A stretch of 64,000 nt of DNA from Herbaspirillum chlorophenolicum (GTDB taxonomy: Bacteria; Pseudomonadota; Gammaproteobacteria; Burkholderiales; Burkholderiaceae_D). The stretch covers positions 1 through 64,000 of the forward strand of contig NZ_LFLT01000013.1 in the NCBI RefSeq assembly GCF_001189955.1. The letters are read 5' to 3'. Every line of letters starts with the position of its first letter. Within the stretch, counting starts at the first letter, position 1. The position numbers and the translations under genes are program-made. The notes under the pieces are model-generated. The model had not been told where the DNA came from and ran no database searches. It saw only the letters and a program-made list of their open reading frames with translations. This document shows positions 26,816 to 37,849 of the stretch, piece after piece.

Positions 26816-28462
26816 TTAGAGCAAGGACTTGCGCAGGTCGCCCAGCACGTCGGCCAGGTAGGCCGAGAAACGGGCGCCCATTGCACCGTCGATGACGCGG
26901 TGGTCGTAGGACAGCGAAGTCGGCATCATCAGGCGCGGCACGAACTGCTTGCCGTCCCACACCGGTTTGGTGATCGACTTGGACAGGCCCAGGATCGCCA
27001 CTTCCGGCGCGTTGATGATGGGCGTGAAGGCGGTGCCGCCGATGCCGCCCAGCGACGAGATGGTGAAGGTCGCACCCTGCATGTCGGCCGGCTTCAACTT
27101 GCCTTCGCGCGCCTGGGCCGACAGCTCGCCCATTTCGATGGCGATCTGGCTCACGCTCTTCTGGTCGGCGTTCTTGATCACCGGCACGACCAGGCCATTG
27201 GGCGTGTCCGCCGCAAAACCGATGTTGTAGAACTGCTTCAAGATCAGGTTTTCGCCCTTGGCATCCAGCGAAGAGTTGAAGGCCGGGAATTTCTTCAACG
27301 CCGAAACGCTGGCCTTGATCACGAATGCCAGCATGGTCAGCTTGACCGGCGACTTGGCCTTGGCGTAAGCGGCATTGGAAGTGACGCGGAATTCTTCCAG
27401 CTCGGTCACGTCGGCTTCGTCGAATTGCGTGACGTGCGGGATCATCACCCAGTTGCGGTGCAGGTTGGGGCCGCTGATCTTCTTGATGCGCGACAGCGGT
27501 TGCAGCTCGGTCGCGCCGAACTTGCTGAAGTCCAGCGACGGCCATGGCAACAGGTCCATGCCGGCGCCGCTGCCGTTCTTGCCCGGTGCAGCGGCAACCT
27601 GGGTCGAACCGGCCATCACGCCCTTGACGAAGTTCTGCACGTCATCCTGCAGGATGCGGCCCTTGGGGCCGGTAGCCGGCACGCGGGCGAGATCCACACC
27701 CAGTTCGCGCGCGAACTTGCGCACGGACGGCGAGGCGTGGGCCTTGCCGCCGGCGCTGGTCGCCGATGCGGTGGCGATCGCCGGCGCTGCAGCCAGTGCA
27801 GCGGCCGGTGCTGCCGCAGGCGCGGGCGCAGCGGCGGCCGGTGCAGGCGCTGCTGCCGGAGCAGCAGCAGGTGCGCCGCCGGTGGTTTCCAGCGAGGCGA
27901 TGATGCTGCCCTTGGCAACCTTGTCACCCAGCTTGACCTTCAGTTCCTTGATCACGCCGGCGTGGCTGGACGGGATTTCCATGCTGGCCTTGTCGGACTC
28001 GACGGTCAGCAGCGACTGTTCGGCCTTGACCGTATCGCCGACCTTGACCATCAGCTCGATGACTTCGACTTCCTTGAAGTCGCCGATGTCGGGCACTTCG
28101 ATTTCGATCACGCCGCCGGCAGCGGCTGGTGCCGGTGCAGCAGCAGGAGCCGGCGCAGGGGCCGAAGCCTGTGCCGCGGCCGGGGCGGCTGCGGCTTGCG
28201 CCGGGGCAGCGGCCGGCGCTGCGCCAGCGCCTTCGACGATCAGCAGCAGCGAGCCTTCGGCGATCTTGTCGCCGACCTTGACCTTGATTTCCTTGATCAC
28301 GCCAGCCTGGCTGGAGGGGATCTCCATGCTGGCCTTGTCGGATTCGACGGTGACCAGCGACTGGTCGACCTTGACCGTGTCGCCGACCTTGACCATCACT
28401 TCAATGACTTCGACTTCCTTGAAATCGCCGATGTCCGGGACTTTTACTTCGACTTGACTCAT
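26816..28462 (-). CDS. aceF: pyruvate dehydrogenase E2, dihydrolipoamide acetyltransferase
   Basis: 548-residue E2 core of the pyruvate dehydrogenase complex, transferring acetyl from lipoamide to CoA. It has two lipoyl domains (about 1-79 with Lys43, and 118-195 with Lys158, both ESDKASM), long Ala/Pro linkers, a peripheral-subunit-binding domain (about 242-283, ASPSVRKFARELGVDLARV) and the catalytic domain with the active-site His in SYDHRVIDGAMG. A longer frame upstream lacks homology; the ATG at 28462 matches lpdA's N-terminus. Both lipoyl domains and that of LpdA are close copies. Confidence 0.96.
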   Translation of the reverse strand: MSQVEVKVPDIGDFKEVEVIEVMVKVGDTVKVDQSLVTVESDKASMEIPSSQAGVIKEIKVKVGDKIAEGSLLLIVEGAGAAPAAAPAQAAAAPAAAQASAPAPAPAAAPAPAAAGGVIEIEVPDIGDFKEVEVIELMVKVGDTVKAEQSLLTVESDKASMEIPSSHAGVIKELKVKLGDKVAKGSIIASLETTGGAPAAAPAAAPAPAAAAPAPAAAPAAALAAAPAIATASATSAGGKAHASPSVRKFARELGVDLARVPATGPKGRILQDDVQNFVKGVMAGSTQVAAAPGKNGSGAGMDLLPWPSLDFSKFGATELQPLSRIKKISGPNLHRNWVMIPHVTQFDEADVTELEEFRVTSNAAYAKAKSPVKLTMLAFVIKASVSALKKFPAFNSSLDAKGENLILKQFYNIGFAADTPNGLVVPVIKNADQKSVSQIAIEMGELSAQAREGKLKPADMQGATFTISSLGGIGGTAFTPIINAPEVAILGLSKSITKPVWDGKQFVPRLMMPTSLSYDHRVIDGAMGARFSAYLADVLGDLRKSLL

Positions 28463-28604
28463 CTGTTGCGCTCCGTTGTTCTGTTCCCTGGCCTTGGGCT
28501 GGGAGGGGTATTCGCAGAGGGGAAGGTGCTGCCGCGTGGCCATTGCATCTTAAGCCATGTTGCGGCCGCCCCTTCCCTGTTTTTCGGCTGACACTGACAC
28601 GAAA

Positions 28605-28637
28605 CATCCCCGCAATCAGGAAGCTGAAGCGGGGATG
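28605..28637 (-). other. hairpin between aceE and aceF
   Basis: CATCCCCGC (28605-28613) pairs with GCGGGGATG (28629-28637): 9 bp with a 15-base loop. On the coding strand it is followed by only three T, so it is more likely an mRNA-processing or partial attenuation structure than a full terminator. Confidence 0.35.
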
Positions 28638-28653
28638 CTCGGGTCTGCGGAAC

Positions 28654-31350
<2,697 letters not shown>

Positions 31351-31858
31351 GTCATGTCTCCTGTTTGTTGAAGGCCCCTGCCAGATCTGATGGACTGGCC
31401 GGGTCGGTCGGGTCATTCAGTGCAAATAGCCGCCGGCGATGATGCGCGGAAAACACTAATGTACGGTCTTCCAGCCGTGTGGACGACGCATTTTATCAGG
31501 GATTTTTTAATTTTCAAATTACGATAACTGATTTCATAATACGAAATTATGCTGCAAAGCGGCATGAACAGGGGCTTTCCAGCGACCGTATTTTTACTGT
31601 CAGGACGATACGAAGGGTGTTTTTTGCCATGTTTGCAATGCCGCAAAATGGCGCTTTATCATCCTGTTCAGGCTATCGAAAAGGCGCAACAGCTGTGCCG
31701 GATCACCAGAAAAAATATTAAAAAGACAATTAAATTTGCCCGAACAAAGTGGGCAGGAGGATAGATACCGCCCCAATCCCATTCACGGGATGAGGCCGGT
31801 TCTCTATATAGATAGCAGATAGGCGTGAGATGGCCGGCTTCGGGCCGGCACGAACGGA
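31351..31858. other. 508-base AT-rich intergenic region upstream of aceE
   Basis: This is markedly richer in A/T than its surroundings, especially 31495-31750. It contains the aceE promoter candidate, a short inverted repeat CATAAT-ACGAA-ATTATG (31535-31551) upstream of it that could be an operator, and a GC-rich hairpin (GCCGGC, 31833-31838 with 31844-31849) just beyond the gshA stop. Short open frames here have no protein-like features, and I see no RNA gene. Confidence 0.5.
31490..31517 (-). promoter_or_regulatory. probable sigma-70 promoter of aceE-aceF-lpdA
   Basis: On the minus strand, TTGAAA (-35, 31517-31512) and TAAAAT (-10, 31495-31490) are separated by 16 bp within an A/T-rich tract. 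The predicted start near 31483 would give a leader of about 130 bases before the aceE ATG. Confidence 0.5.
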
Positions 31859-33454
31859 TCAGACGCTGATATTGCCCAGCGTGCTGGCGCGATAGGCAGC
31901 GACGAAGGTGTCGAAGTCGCCGGTCTGGGTGCGCTCGATTTCGCGCTGGGCGTCCAGCGAAGCCTGGGCGATGGCGACAAAGCCGGCGGTCTGCTCCGCC
32001 GTCAGCGGATCGGCCAGCAGTTGCTCGGCCTGTGCCGCACTGTTTTGCAAGGCCCAGGCCGGGAAGGAATTGCCGGCAGCGCGGATCTCGCGCAGCACCC
32101 GCGCCGACGGCGTGGCGTCGGCGTCGGCCAGCTTGGCGCGCTGGGCGGCCATGCTATCGCGGTGGACGCTGCCGCCGATCTGCTTATCCAGCAGCTCGGC
32201 CACCGGCGCCATGCGCTCCAGCAGCTGCTCGCCCCACTCCCTCAGTCCGATGGCGCGGCCCTTGAACTGCAATTGCAAGCCGGGCTGGCGTCCCTGCTTG
32301 ACCGTCGCCATGAAGTTGGCGCGGTTCTCCACGCCCTCCTCGTCCGAAGTCAGGCAGCTGTCATCGAAGGCCAGGAAGTGCAGGAACACGTCGAGGAAAC
32401 GCGCCGTCTGCAGGTTGATGCCCAGCGGATCGAACGGATCGATGTCCATGCAGCGCACTTCCACATACTGCACGCCGCGCGCCGACAGGGCCTGCACCGG
32501 ACGTTCGCCGCTGTAGATGACGCGCTTGGGGCGGATCGACGAGTAAAACTCGTTCTCGATCTGCAGGATGTTGGTGTTGATCTGCACCCATTCGCCGTCG
32601 CGCTTGGTGCCGATCGCCTCGTAAGGCGGATACGGCTCGCTGACGGCATGCGCCAGGCTGCGGATGTAGGCCGGCAGGTTGTTGTAGTGCGGGGTGATGT
32701 TGGCCTGGGCGTTGTTCTGGTAACCCAGGTCGCTCATGCGCAGGCTGGTGCCATAGGGCAGGTAGAGCGTGTCGTCGGACAGCGTCTCCAGCTGGTGCGG
32801 GCGGCCGCGCAGGAAATTGGTCGCCACCGCCGGCGAGGCACCGAACAGGTACATCAGGAGCCAGCTGTAGCGGCGGAAGTTGCGGATCAATGCGATGTAG
32901 CGCTCCGACTGGTAGTCGCGGCGCGAAACCGAGGCGTCGATGCCGCGGTCGCTTTCGCGCAGCACATCCCATACGCCTTCATTCAACGAAAAGTTGTAAT
33001 GGATACCGGCGATGCACTGCATGGTGCGACCGTAGCGCAGCGCCAGGCCGCGGCGGTAGACGTGCTTCAACATGCCGATGTGCGAACTGCCATACCAAGC
33101 GATGGGAATCTCATTCTCCGGCGGCAGCACGCAGGGCATCGATGCATTCCACAGCAGCTCGCCGCCCAGCCGGGTATGGACGAAGCGGTGAATTTCATCC
33201 AGGCGCTGCAGGGCCGTGGCGATATCCGGCTCGGCGGGCGTGATGAATTCCAGCAGCGACTCGGAGTAATCGGTAGTGATCAGGTCATTGGTCAGCGCCG
33301 AACCCAGCGCCGGCGGATGCGGCGTATGGGCCAGTTGCCCGTGGCGGTCGACCCGCAGCGTTTCCCGTTCCACGCCGCGCAAACCCTGGCCGAGCAGCGC
33401 GATGTGTTGCGGGCTGGCAAGCTGTTGCAGGCGTTGGTTCAGCAAATCGGTCAT
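31859..33454 (-). CDS. gshA: glutamate-cysteine ligase (class 1, E. coli type)
   Basis: 531-residue enzyme joining L-glutamate and L-cysteine with ATP, the first and rate-limiting step of glutathione synthesis in the cytoplasm. Similar in length to E. coli GshA (518). Family regions visible are [45 protein letters not shown] and [14 protein letters not shown]. An AAGGA ribosome site precedes the ATG at 33454. It is separated from aceE by the long AT-rich gap and diverges from folD. Confidence 0.95.
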   Translation of the reverse strand: MTDLLNQRLQQLASPQHIALLGQGLRGVERETLRVDRHGQLAHTPHPPALGSALTNDLITTDYSESLLEFITPAEPDIATALQRLDEIHRFVHTRLGGELLWNASMPCVLPPENEIPIAWYGSSHIGMLKHVYRRGLALRYGRTMQCIAGIHYNFSLNEGVWDVLRESDRGIDASVSRRDYQSERYIALIRNFRRYSWLLMYLFGASPAVATNFLRGRPHQLETLSDDTLYLPYGTSLRMSDLGYQNNAQANITPHYNNLPAYIRSLAHAVSEPYPPYEAIGTKRDGEWVQINTNILQIENEFYSSIRPKRVIYSGERPVQALSARGVQYVEVRCMDIDPFDPLGINLQTARFLDVFLHFLAFDDSCLTSDEEGVENRANFMATVKQGRQPGLQLQFKGRAIGLREWGEQLLERMAPVAELLDKQIGGSVHRDSMAAQRAKLADADATPSARVLREIRAAGNSFPAWALQNSAAQAEQLLADPLTAEQTAGFVAIAQASLDAQREIERTQTGDFDTFVAAYRASTLGNISV

Positions 33455-33632
33455 GCGGGCGTCCTTCAAAAAAGATGTCGTTGCGCTTTGGTTGCGGGAG
33501 CATAACCGAAATTGAAATTCCCCGTCGTGCACGCGGCAAAATGCCCGCATTGTGGAACCGGGGGTATTTTCATTGCATGAAAAGCAACCCCTTTCGATCG
33601 GGCGCCGGATCGTCGCCCGGCTGCGCTGGCTT

Positions 33633-33638
33633 TATAAT
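33633..33638 (+). promoter_or_regulatory. -10 box of a probable folD promoter
   Basis: A perfect TATAAT (33633-33638) stands in otherwise GC-rich sequence 85 bases before the folD ATG. No good -35 is visible at the usual spacing, so it may need an activator or be weak. Confidence 0.4.
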
Positions 33639-33722
33639 CATGGGTTCGGCGCTTCATGCGCTTTCATCGCCCCCGGCGCAGCCCGGGTGCTTTCGCCACC
33701 GCCCTGTCTCTACCTATTCGCC

Positions 33723-34568
33723 ATGCCAGCTCAACTGATCGACGGAAACCTGCTCTCCCAACAACTGCGCGCCGACGTTGCCAAACGTGCCGCCGCCCTG
33801 ACCGCCCAAGGCAAGCAGCCCGGCCTGGCGGTGATCCTGGTCGGCGACAGCCCGGCATCTCAGGTCTATGTGCGCAACAAGGTCAAGGCCTGCGAAGACA
33901 ATGGCCTGTATTCGGTGCTGGAAAAGTATGAAGCCTCGCTGACCGAAGCCGAACTGCTGGCGCGCATCGATGCCTTGAACCAGGATCCGAAGATCAACGG
34001 CATCCTGGTGCAACTGCCGCTGCCGGCCCACATCGATTCGCACAAGGTGATCGAAGCCATTGCGCCCGAGAAGGATGTGGACGGCTTCCACATCAGCAAC
34101 GCCGGCCTGCTGATGACCGGCCAGCCGCTGTTCCGTCCCTGCACCCCGTACGGCGTGATGAAGATGCTGGAGTCGATCAGCTATCCCGTGCGCGGCGCCA
34201 ACGCCGTCGTGGTCGGCGCCTCCAACATCGTCGGCAAGCCGCAGGCGATGTTGCTCTTGCAAGCCGGCGCCACCGTCACCATCTGTAATTCCAAGACCCG
34301 TGACCTCGGCGCCCATACCCGCAATGCCGACATCCTGGTGGTGGCTACCGGCCGCCGCAACATCGTCACTGCCGACATGGTCAAACCGGGCGCCGTGGTG
34401 CTCGACGTCGGCATGAACCGCGACGACAACGGCAAGCTGTGCGGCGACGTCGACTTCGCCAACGTGAAGGAAGTCGCCGGCTATATCACCCCGGTGCCGG
34501 GCGGCGTCGGCCCGATGACCATCACCATGCTGCTGGTCAACACCATCGAGGCCGCCGAGCGCACCTGA
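33723..34568 (+). CDS. folD: bifunctional methylenetetrahydrofolate dehydrogenase/methenyltetrahydrofolate cyclohydrolase
   Basis: 281-residue FolD, interconverting 5,10-methylene-, 5,10-methenyl- and 10-formyl-tetrahydrofolate for purine and formyl-Met-tRNA synthesis. The signatures are present: the catalytic Lys and Tyr region [33 protein letters not shown], the KDVDGFH loop and the C-terminal [18 protein letters not shown]. The ATG at 33723 begins the conserved MPAQLIDG; the upstream extension lacks homology. The gene precedes prlC in the same direction. Confidence 0.97.
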   Translation: MPAQLIDGNLLSQQLRADVAKRAAALTAQGKQPGLAVILVGDSPASQVYVRNKVKACEDNGLYSVLEKYEASLTEAELLARIDALNQDPKINGILVQLPLPAHIDSHKVIEAIAPEKDVDGFHISNAGLLMTGQPLFRPCTPYGVMKMLESISYPVRGANAVVVGASNIVGKPQAMLLLQAGATVTICNSKTRDLGAHTRNADILVVATGRRNIVTADMVKPGAVVLDVGMNRDDNGKLCGDVDFANVKEVAGYITPVPGGVGPMTITMLLVNTIEAAERT

Positions 34569-34628
34569 GGTATTGAATGTAATCGCGCCTTTGCACCGTG
34601 CGGGGCGCACTGAATGAAACGAGAGCCC

Positions 34629-36701
34629 ATGACCACCGACATCGCCGCCAATCCCCTGCTCGACTTCTCGGGCTATGCCCAGTTCGACGCCATCAAGCCG
34701 GAACACGTCACCCCGGCCCTGGACAAGCTGCTGGCCGACGCCGGCCGCCTGGTGACCGAACTGGAAGCGCCGATGGCCGAGGTCACCTGGGACAACTTCG
34801 TCGAACCGCTGGAATCCGCCACCGAAAAGCTGGGCCGCGCCTGGAGCGTGGTCGGCCACCTGAACTCGGTAATGGATACGCCCGCGCTGCGCGCCACTTA
34901 CAACGAGAACCAGCCGCGCCTGGTCGAATTCTGGACCGGCCTGGGCCAGAACCTGGCGCTGTTCGAAAAGTACAAGGCATTGCAGGCCAGCCCTGCTTTC
35001 GCATCGCTGTCGGCCGCGCGCCGCAAGGTGGTGGACAACGCCGTGCGCGACTTCCGCCTGTCCGGCGCCGAGCTGCCGGACAACAAGAAGGAACGCTTCG
35101 CCGAGATCCAGGAAAAGCAGGCGGCGCTGACCACCCGCTTCTCCGAAAACGTGCTGGATGCCACCAACGACTTCGGCCTGTTCGTGGAAGACGAGGCCGA
35201 ACTCTCCGGCCTGCCCGACGATGTGAAACAAGCCGCGCGCGCCGCCGCCGAGAAAGACGGCAAGCCGGGCTTCAAGTTCACGCTGCACTTCCCTTCCTAC
35301 TTTCCGGTGCTGCAGTACGCCGACAACCGCGCGCTGCGCGAAAAGATCTATCGCGCCAATGCCACCAAGGCATCGGAGCTGGGCGCCAAGCCGCAATGGG
35401 ACAACAGCGCCAACATCGACGACATCCTGAAGCTGCGCAAGGAAGAGGCCCAACTGCTGGGCTACGCCAACTTCGCCGAAGTCTCGCTGGTGGCCAAGAT
35501 GGCGCAATCGCCGGCCGAAGTGGTCGCCTTCCTCGAAGACCTGGGCCGCCGCGCGCGCCCCTTCGGTGAAAAGGACTACGCGGAACTGAAGACCTTCGCC
35601 AAGGAAAAGCTGGGCCTGGACACGCTGGAAGCCTGGGACAGCACCTACGCTTCCGAGAAGCTGCGCGAACAGCGCTACGCCTTCTCCGAACAGGAAGTGA
35701 AGCAGTACTTCCCCGAGCCCAAGGTGGTGGGCGGCCTGTTCCAGGTCGCACAGCAGCTGTTCGGCGTGACCATCAAACCGGACACCGCGCCGGTGTGGCA
35801 CAAGGACGTGAAGTTCTTCCGCATCGAACGCGATGGCCAGTTGGTCGGCCAGTTCTACCTCGACCTGTATGCGCGCAGCGGCAAGCGCGGCGGCGCCTGG
35901 ATGGACGACGCCCGCGCCCGCCGCCTGACCGCCAGCGGCGTGCAGACGCCGATCGCCTACCTGGTATGCAACTTCACCGAACCGGCGGTAGTAGACGGCG
36001 TGGCCAAGCCGGCGCTGTTCACGCACGACGAAGTCATCACGCTGTTCCACGAGTTCGGCCACGGCCTGCACCACATGCTCACGCAAGTCGATGAAGTCGG
36101 CGTGTCCGGCATCTCGGGCGTGGAATGGGATGCGGTGGAACTGCCCTCGCAGTTCATGGAAAACTTCTGCTGGGAGTGGGATGTGCTGCAGCACCTCTCC
36201 GCACATGCCGAGACCGGCGAACCGCTGCCGCGCGCGCTGTACGACAAGATGATCGCCGCCAAGAACTTCCAGTCCGGCCTGCAGATGCTGCGCCAGGTGG
36301 AATTCTCGCTGTTCGACATGCTGATCCACCACGAATATGAAGTAGGCGGCGGCAAGACCGTGCAGCAGTTGTTGAACGAGCTGCGCGACCGCGTCGCCGT
36401 GATCCGTCCGCCCGAGTTCAACCGCTTCCAGCACTCGTTCTCGCACATCTTCGCCGGCGGTTACGCGGCGGGCTATTACAGCTACAAGTGGGCCGAAGTG
36501 TTGTCGGCCGACGCCTACAGCGCGTTTGAAGAAGCCGCTGCCGGCGGCGGGAATGTAGTGTCGATTGAAACCGGCCGCCGCTTCCAGCAGGAAATCCTGG
36601 CCGTGGGTGGTTCGCGCCCGGCGATCGAGTCGTTCAAGGCCTTCCGCGGCCGTGAACCGAGCATCGATGCGCTGCTGCGGCATAGCGGCATGGCCGCCTG
36701 A
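34629..36701 (+). CDS. prlC: oligopeptidase A (M3 family zinc metallopeptidase)
   Basis: 690-residue cytoplasmic M3 peptidase that degrades short peptides including cleaved signal peptides. The zinc site is HEFGH in LFHEFGHGLHHML with the downstream Glu in SGISGVEWDAVELPSQFME, both as in PrlC/thimet oligopeptidases. Length agrees with E. coli PrlC (680). A second possible start lies at 34614; I prefer 34629, which begins the conserved NPLLDF region. It is followed by a terminator and then holC. Confidence 0.95.
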   Translation: MTTDIAANPLLDFSGYAQFDAIKPEHVTPALDKLLADAGRLVTELEAPMAEVTWDNFVEPLESATEKLGRAWSVVGHLNSVMDTPALRATYNENQPRLVEFWTGLGQNLALFEKYKALQASPAFASLSAARRKVVDNAVRDFRLSGAELPDNKKERFAEIQEKQAALTTRFSENVLDATNDFGLFVEDEAELSGLPDDVKQAARAAAEKDGKPGFKFTLHFPSYFPVLQYADNRALREKIYRANATKASELGAKPQWDNSANIDDILKLRKEEAQLLGYANFAEVSLVAKMAQSPAEVVAFLEDLGRRARPFGEKDYAELKTFAKEKLGLDTLEAWDSTYASEKLREQRYAFSEQEVKQYFPEPKVVGGLFQVAQQLFGVTIKPDTAPVWHKDVKFFRIERDGQLVGQFYLDLYARSGKRGGAWMDDARARRLTASGVQTPIAYLVCNFTEPAVVDGVAKPALFTHDEVITLFHEFGHGLHHMLTQVDEVGVSGISGVEWDAVELPSQFMENFCWEWDVLQHLSAHAETGEPLPRALYDKMIAAKNFQSGLQMLRQVEFSLFDMLIHHEYEVGGGKTVQQLLNELRDRVAVIRPPEFNRFQHSFSHIFAGGYAAGYYSYKWAEVLSADAYSAFEEAAAGGGNVVSIETGRRFQQEILAVGGSRPAIESFKAFRGREPSIDALLRHSGMAA

Positions 36702-36723
36702 TCCATCCCGCGATCATGGTTCG

Positions 36724-36751
36724 ACGGCCTGCCCTGCGGCAGGCCGTTTTT
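36724..36751 (+). terminator. intrinsic terminator after prlC
   Basis: Perfect 10-bp stem ACGGCCTGCC (36724-36733) with GGCAGGCCGT (36738-36747), CTGC loop, and a T5 run. Confidence 0.88.
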
Positions 36752-36809
36752 CCTTACGAAACTGGTACTGTGCATGGCAGTGCCCGCTGCGAACCACTAT
36801 ACTTCCGCC

Positions 36810-37229
36810 ATGACCCGCATCGACTTCCATAGCAACGTCCCGCAAAAGCTCGCCTATGTCTGCCGCCTGGTGCGCAAGGCGCGCAGCGCCGGCACCCAGA
36901 TCGTGCTGCGCGTGCGCGACCGCAACGAACTGCAGCAGCTCGACCAGGCGCTGTGGACCTTTTCCGAGCAGGATTTCCTGCCGCACGTGACCGCCGGCGA
37001 TCCGCTGGCCGCGCAAACCCCGATCATCCTGACCGCCAGCGACGATGTCGAGCTGCCGCACCATCAGGTGCTGATCAACCTGTCGGGCGAAACACCGGCC
37101 CATTTCGCGCGCTTCGAGCGCATGCTGGAAATCATTTCCGACGACGACGCCGACCGCGCCGCCGGCCGCGAACGCTACCGTTTCTACAAGGAACGCGGCT
37201 ATCCGCTCTCCCACTTCGTGGCCAGCTAA
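36810..37229 (+). CDS. holC: DNA polymerase III subunit chi
   Basis: 139-residue HolC homologue. Chi binds psi in the clamp loader and contacts SSB during replication. The HolC pattern is recognisable: MTRIDFHSNVPQKLAYVCRL, VLRVRDRNELQQLDQALWTF, FLPHV and the C-terminal ARFERMLEII with YRFYKERGYPLSHF. Length is as in E. coli (147). The ATG at 36810 starts the conserved region. It probably forms a unit with the small gene 16 bases downstream. Confidence 0.88.
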   Translation: MTRIDFHSNVPQKLAYVCRLVRKARSAGTQIVLRVRDRNELQQLDQALWTFSEQDFLPHVTAGDPLAAQTPIILTASDDVELPHHQVLINLSGETPAHFARFERMLEIISDDDADRAAGRERYRFYKERGYPLSHFVAS

Positions 37230-37245
37230 ACAGCCAGTGCATGCC

Positions 37246-37674
37246 ATGAACCACGACGACAACAGCATCCCGCTCCTGACCGAGGTCATCCCGATGGCAC
37301 CGCCGCAGGCCGTACCGGCGCATGCAGGAAACACCGGCCCGGATTACGGCGCAGCAGCCCAATCTGGTGCCTTCTGGCAACCGTCGGCACCGGCCGGCTA
37401 CCAGGTGCAACCCTTGCCCGAAGTGGCCAGCCCGAGCGCCGAACAGTACCGCCAATTGGAACAGGAAATCAGCGAAAACGTCCTGCAAAACCTGCTGGCG
37501 CAAGCCGATTCCGTCCTGCAGCAACACCTGCAAGACCAGATGGCAGTGGTGCTGGACAATATCTCCGACATCCTGACGCAGCGCGTCAAGGAAAGCCTGC
37601 ACCAGGCGCTGGCGGAAACCGTGACCCGCGCGGTGGCCGAGGAGATGGCCCGATTCTCATCTTCAAAAAATTAA
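37246..37674 (+). CDS. uncharacterised protein downstream of holC (possibly DUF2486-like)
   Basis: 142-residue acidic protein without transmembrane segments. It opens with NHDDNSIPLLTEVIPM, followed by a Pro/Ala/Gln-rich flexible section to about residue 65. An amphipathic, probably coiled-coil C-terminal half follows (EQYRQLEQEISENVLQNLLA, LQQHLQDQMAVVLDNISDI). The N-terminal SIPxLTEVI pattern recalls small DUF2486-type proteins of Burkholderiales, a match made from memory. No function can be assigned; its place behind holC suggests co-expression. An in-frame GTG at 37237 is an alternative start. Confidence 0.7.
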   Translation: MNHDDNSIPLLTEVIPMAPPQAVPAHAGNTGPDYGAAAQSGAFWQPSAPAGYQVQPLPEVASPSAEQYRQLEQEISENVLQNLLAQADSVLQQHLQDQMAVVLDNISDILTQRVKESLHQALAETVTRAVAEEMARFSSSKN

Positions 37675-37690
37675 ACATTCCCCACAATTT

Positions 37691-37713
37691 CTTTGTTTTT
37701 TAAATAAACAAAG
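37691..37713. repeat. AT-rich inverted repeat downstream of the holC unit
   Basis: CTTTGTTT (37691-37698) and AAACAAAG (37706-37713) form a perfect 8-bp inverted repeat with a 7-base A/T spacer. No T-run follows, so a protein-binding site is more likely than a terminator. Confidence 0.4.
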
Positions 37714-37742
37714 CTTCATCGCTTAATACCTGGAAAAATTCT

Positions 37743-37767
37743 TTGCCAGTATTGAATACATTGGCAA
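37743..37767. promoter_or_regulatory. candidate operator upstream of dadA
   Basis: TTGCCA (37743-37748) and TGGCAA (37762-37767) flank the palindrome GTATTGAATAC (37749-37759). The nested dyad lies about 85-105 bases before the dadA ATG and just upstream of a TACAAT -10-like box at 37780-37785. An Lrp/AsnC-type regulator would be a plausible binder by analogy with dad operons elsewhere. Confidence 0.4.
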
Positions 37768-37849
37768 TCGAGAAATTCTTACAATGCTGCTATCTGTTGG
37801 CAGCACGGCGTCGCCATGCTCCAGACCACGCATAAACCGGGAGAATGAG

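Noticed and set aside
27690-28220. Repetitive GC-rich sequence that looks like a tandem repeat
   Set aside because: It encodes the Ala/Pro linkers of the AceF protein. The repetition follows the amino-acid composition and is not a separate repeat element or CRISPR array.
28605-28637. Intrinsic terminator between aceE and aceF
   Set aside because: The stem is followed by only three T residues and a functional pyruvate dehydrogenase complex needs aceF; kept only as a possible processing or attenuation hairpin.
31479-31764. Short plus-strand frames in the AT-rich gap upstream of aceE
   Set aside because: They overlap one another in different frames, begin without ribosome sites and cover the probable aceE promoter on the other strand.
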